This document shows positions 61,058 to 64,000 of a stretch of DNA of 64,000 nt, one piece after another. This DNA is from Flavipsychrobacter sp. (GTDB lineage Bacteria > Bacteroidota > Bacteroidia > Chitinophagales > Chitinophagaceae): assembly GCA_016787265.1 (NCBI GenBank), contig JAEUVF010000013.1, positions 62,001 through 126,000 on the forward strand, written 5' to 3'. A model generated the notes under the pieces. That model made no database searches. It saw only the letters and a list, made by a program, of their open reading frames with translations, and had not been told where the DNA came from. The position numbers and the translations under genes are program-made. The stretch's first letter is position 1; each line of letters starts with the position of its first letter.

Positions 61058-64000
61058 TTACTTTAAATTAGGGAATACCTGTTCCAAAAAACTCCGGTAG
61101 GCCGGCAGATTGGTGCTGTCTAGTAATAAGTTCAGATTGTCTTCTGCTACCGGCATAAAATAATAGCTTTCCTTTTTCATCCACGGAATGATATCACGTT
61201 CAGCCAGCGCTTTTGCTCTTTCAATATATTCCAGTGCTGCTGATTCATTCGCCATTCCGCGAATGGTAACCAGTTTAACTGTATCAGACAGAGATGTAAC
61301 GGCCACATTCATGGGCAGATTATAATATTTTTCACGGTGATAGCGATCGAAGGCATTCTTGGTTTCATTTACATATACAGGATCCACATTTGTCAGCACA
61401 ATCACAACAAAATGTGGCTGTTCCGCATGCCGGCTGAACAATGGCTTTACCGGCAATTTTGGTGCCTCTTTCTTAAGACGGGAACTGTCGGCTTTTGGTG
61501 GCGCTACAACCGTTTTTTGTACTGGTACAGCAGCCTTTATTTCTTTTGGAGCAGGTGTTTCAGCTGCTTTTACCTCCGGCAATGGCTGGAAGCGGGTAGA
61601 GTCTTCTGCCTGTCTTTCAACCTCAAGATTCGTTAAATAGCTTTCAATTTCCTTTCTTCGCTTAAGTACATCAATCATCGTATTTACTTTTTCAGCGAGC
61701 GCATGTTCGGGAAACTGGCGTTTCACCTGATCCAATACGGTTATGGCAAGGCTGTCGTTTTGCTGTTTGATTTGATAAATTGCTTCAATGTAAAGCAACT
61801 GTGGTGTCCAGTGATGGGAGCCGTATAAACTATCCGCTGCGCGTTTTGCTGCTACAGCCTCCTGAAACTGCCCTGATAGGAACTGATTGTAAATCCGGTC
61901 ATAAGTGGCGGTTGCCTGTTTGCTTTGTAAACTGTCGGCAGCCTGAACAGCAAGTGGGTTATTGGCTAGTTGCGCCTGTCGCGACTGAGGAAATTTTTCA
62001 TTCAATCGTTTAGTAGTAGCCGCCAGATCACCTTGCTTACCCAACATCCGGTAACAGATTGCCAGGTTATAGAGCACATCTGCTTCCAGTTGTCCGCCTG
62101 GATAATTTTCCAGTAACCATTCATATGCTGATGCTGCGCCGGCATAATCCTCGAGTTTGTTCTGAAGCGTAACCGCAATCAGATAACGGGCCTGAGCCAC
62201 CGAATCTTTGGAAATTTGAAGTTTTTCAGGGGTTAGAGGGATATTCTCCAGTAACTGATCAAGATTTGCATCCTCATCTGGTTGTTCCAATGCATCCTGC
62301 TGATTGCCTTTCTTTTCCTTACTGAATAACGGTTTGCTCTGGCTACTGCTTCTTCGCCAGTTATCGGTATTGGGACGATTGCCCCACTTGTTCCGGAATT
62401 CATTGAAGCCCCTGCTTTTGAGCGAATTATTATAGAAGTAAAACTCCGTAGAACTGCCCGATGCAAAAAGGTCAGCAGGTGGCTGATTGCCAGCATTATT
62501 GAAGCCAGGGAAATTATTGCCTGCAGGTGCATTAGCGCTTTCGAGCGCCGCCTGCTGTTTTCTCAGTTGACGAAGTTTTTTCTTAAGAATATCCATTCGT
62601 TCGGCTTCCGGCATCGCCGCCAGTGCCTGCAGACTATCCTGCCGGTCTATTATTTCCATCTGTGCTACAACAACACTCAATACCTGCTTTCGTTGTTCCA
62701 GTTTCGGAAGTTCAGTCTCTGCGATAAGACTATTTTCTACGCTGTCATAATAAGCTTTTGCCGGCTGGTACTGTTTCTGTGTAAAAGCAACATCGCCCAG
62801 CAGCAACCAGGTGCTTGCTTTCTGTTCAGGATTTTGAAGGCTGTAGCGGATGCTTTTAAGCAGATGCTGATGTGCTTCCGGGTAAGCCTGGTTCTGGTAT
62901 TCCAGCTGTCCGATACTGTAGTAAATCAAATCACGATAGCTGGCGTATTTTTCCCGTCTGGCCATCTTTTCAAGGGTTTGCACCACTGTTTTCCAGTTTC
63001 GGCCTTCACTATTTCCGGATAACAATGCTATCTCCAGTTGCGCTGCAACCTCCATCACGGGGTTCAGGGTGTGGTTGGCAGCCTGCTCAAAGGCATCGAT
63101 CGCCTGCTCCGTTGAGGCTGCTTTCTTAAACAACTGGCCCATTAAAAATTCCCAACGGGCTGCTTCCTGCTTGTTATAAGCTGCCGGAAGCGCCTCTCCG
63201 AGGTAAACAGCAGCGCTGTCGTATTGCTTCAGTTTATAAAAATAGTAGGCCTGCATTTCATACAGCCTGGGATGGAGCCGCTCCGGAAACTGGGGGTCAT
63301 TGCGAAGGGTCTGGATCAATGTGGCTGCCTGTCCGGTTTCTTCGCGTTCCAGGTGGGTACGGATCAGCCAAACCAGCGCATCGTTACGGCTGGGAGGCCT
63401 GGAGAAAGCTTTGTCGAGAATATTTCTTTTTTCTGCAGTAGACACTTTCAAGGCATTTCCCCCTTCGGTGGAATTGGACGCGATCACCCGGTCATATCCG
63501 TCCGGATCCTTGGGGTGAAACGCATAGTTCATATACTGGAAGGTCATAAAGGCCGAGTCCAGCGTATTCCTTAACAGATATGCCTGTCCCATAGCCAGGT
63601 AAAGGTTGTCCATCCAGTCGCTGCGTAAATCATGTAAAAACACCCCCGCATTTACTTTGTAAATCACGGAATCCAGTTCGGTTTTCTGTGCCGAAGTGGC
63701 TTCCAGACTGTAATTATAAAAGGAAAGCAACTCAGAAAATCGGTCAATATGCTGTAGTTTGGCCGCTTCCAGCACCTGGTTAAGCTTTGTTTCAGCATTG
63801 AACACATAGTTATAATGCGTATAGGTATTCTGGAAAAAGCGGCGGGGAGCAGTGAATTTTTTTTCGCCGGTCTTTTCAGCCCGGAGGATCCGGTTTTCGT
63901 ATTTCTTTGGCTTCTGCTTTTGAAGGTCAGGGTCAAGCGTAGGTTGCCCCATTCCAGGTAGTCCAAAGGAAAGGAATAGAATAAAGGGAGCAAGGTATGG
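61058..64000 (-). CDS. PorW/SprE-like TPR protein of type IX secretion/gliding (5' partial)
   Basis: The frame is open to the right edge, and its upstream codons read PYLAPFILFLSFGLPG before the Met at 63952, a signal peptide core, so the start lies beyond 64000 and that Met is not the real start. At least 981 residues: many TPR-like helical repeats, a disordered Gln/Asn-rich centre, a Pro/Ala/Lys-rich linker (VAPPKADSSRLKKEAPKLP) and a C-terminal globular domain (HFVVIVLTNVDPVYVNETKNAF, MKKESYYFMPVAEDNL) as in SprE/PorW. It is thought to support T9SS function. A lipobox is not seen in the visible part. Confidence 0.8.
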   Translation of the reverse strand, partial: PYLAPFILFLSFGLPGMGQPTLDPDLQKQKPKKYENRILRAEKTGEKKFTAPRRFFQNTYTHYNYVFNAETKLNQVLEAAKLQHIDRFSELLSFYNYSLEATSAQKTELDSVIYKVNAGVFLHDLRSDWMDNLYLAMGQAYLLRNTLDSAFMTFQYMNYAFHPKDPDGYDRVIASNSTEGGNALKVSTAEKRNILDKAFSRPPSRNDALVWLIRTHLEREETGQAATLIQTLRNDPQFPERLHPRLYEMQAYYFYKLKQYDSAAVYLGEALPAAYNKQEAARWEFLMGQLFKKAASTEQAIDAFEQAANHTLNPVMEVAAQLEIALLSGNSEGRNWKTVVQTLEKMARREKYASYRDLIYYSIGQLEYQNQAYPEAHQHLLKSIRYSLQNPEQKASTWLLLGDVAFTQKQYQPAKAYYDSVENSLIAETELPKLEQRKQVLSVVVAQMEIIDRQDSLQALAAMPEAERMDILKKKLRQLRKQQAALESANAPAGNNFPGFNNAGNQPPADLFASGSSTEFYFYNNSLKSRGFNEFRNKWGNRPNTDNWRRSSSQSKPLFSKEKKGNQQDALEQPDEDANLDQLLENIPLTPEKLQISKDSVAQARYLIAVTLQNKLEDYAGAASAYEWLLENYPGGQLEADVLYNLAICYRMLGKQGDLAATTKRLNEKFPQSRQAQLANNPLAVQAADSLQSKQATATYDRIYNQFLSGQFQEAVAAKRAADSLYGSHHWTPQLLYIEAIYQIKQQNDSLAITVLDQVKRQFPEHALAEKVNTMIDVLKRRKEIESYLTNLEVERQAEDSTRFQPLPEVKAAETPAPKEIKAAVPVQKTVVAPPKADSSRLKKEAPKLPVKPLFSRHAEQPHFVVIVLTNVDPVYVNETKNAFDRYHREKYYNLPMNVAVTSLSDTVKLVTIRGMANESAALEYIERAKALAERDIIPWMKKESYYFMPVAEDNLNLLLDSTNLPAYRSFLEQVFPNLK

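Noticed and set aside
1..64000. tRNA or rRNA genes in the intergenic gaps
   Set aside because: I looked through all gaps above about 70 bp for cloverleaf-like arms and TTCRA loops and saw none; a dedicated tRNA search could still check this.

Overview
The window looks like a chromosomal segment of a Bacteroidota bacterium, most likely of the Chitinophagaceae type. The evidence is a TTTG / TAnnTTTG promoter architecture where promoters can be read, weak Shine-Dalgarno sequences, many Tat- or Sec-exported Gfo/Idh/MocA and DUF1080 proteins, a PorW/SprE-like TPR protein of type IX secretion/gliding systems, a fused DAHP synthase-chorismate mutase, and an ECF sigma/anti-sigma pair beside a DUF6249-like protein. 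No tRNA, rRNA, CRISPR array, insertion sequence or phage gene was seen.

Layout. 1-2390: divergent tesA / ybbA-ybbP-like genes and a small membrane protein. 2518-7829: a 1516-residue cytoplasmic multi-PAS/GAF histidine kinase, a single-domain response regulator and a small helical protein. 7826-9938: an MFS transporter overlapping an ABC ATPase with no permease partner. 9979-17325: sugar-acid region (MFS porter, LacI regulator, Tat-exported Gfo/Idh/MocA oxidoreductase, two-domain DUF1080 protein, SDR mannonate oxidoreductase-like enzyme, glucuronate isomerase) with two candidate LacI operators. 17392-26795: outer-membrane protein, PBP1C divergent from an alpha-2-macroglobulin lipoprotein, and an acyl-CoA-dehydrogenase-like protein. 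26775-31676: esterase, ABC exporter, exported amidohydrolase, AraC regulator. 31965-34474: GH109-like glycosidase overlapping a NahK-like sugar kinase gene. 34580-36316: ECF sigma/anti-sigma operon and divergent DUF6249-like gene, with three copies of one promoter motif between them. 36755-40765: C-terminal processing protease, BadF-type amino-sugar kinase, MurQ and an unknown protein. 40835-48453: aromatic amino acid operon (pheA, aminotransferase, tyrA, DAHP synthase-chorismate mutase, aroB, aroA, aroC) behind a Phe/Tyr-rich leader peptide and a terminator that touches the pheA start codon. 48489-51990: L,D-transpeptidase, RlpA and an OmpA-family protein. 52062-58553: a compact class I lanthipeptide cluster (LanB, one-cysteine precursor, LytS-type kinase, LytTR regulator, LanC). 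58624-64000: PBP1A and a PorW/SprE-like protein that runs off the right edge.

The most noteworthy items are (i) a complete-looking transcription attenuator for Phe/Tyr synthesis with leader peptide, antiterminator and terminator; (ii) a lanthipeptide cluster whose only visible precursor has a single cysteine, with its own two-component system and no exporter; and (iii) three TGTAACCT-N16-GTC elements that look like the target promoter of the local ECF sigma factor. All functional calls are from reading the sequence; no database search was run.
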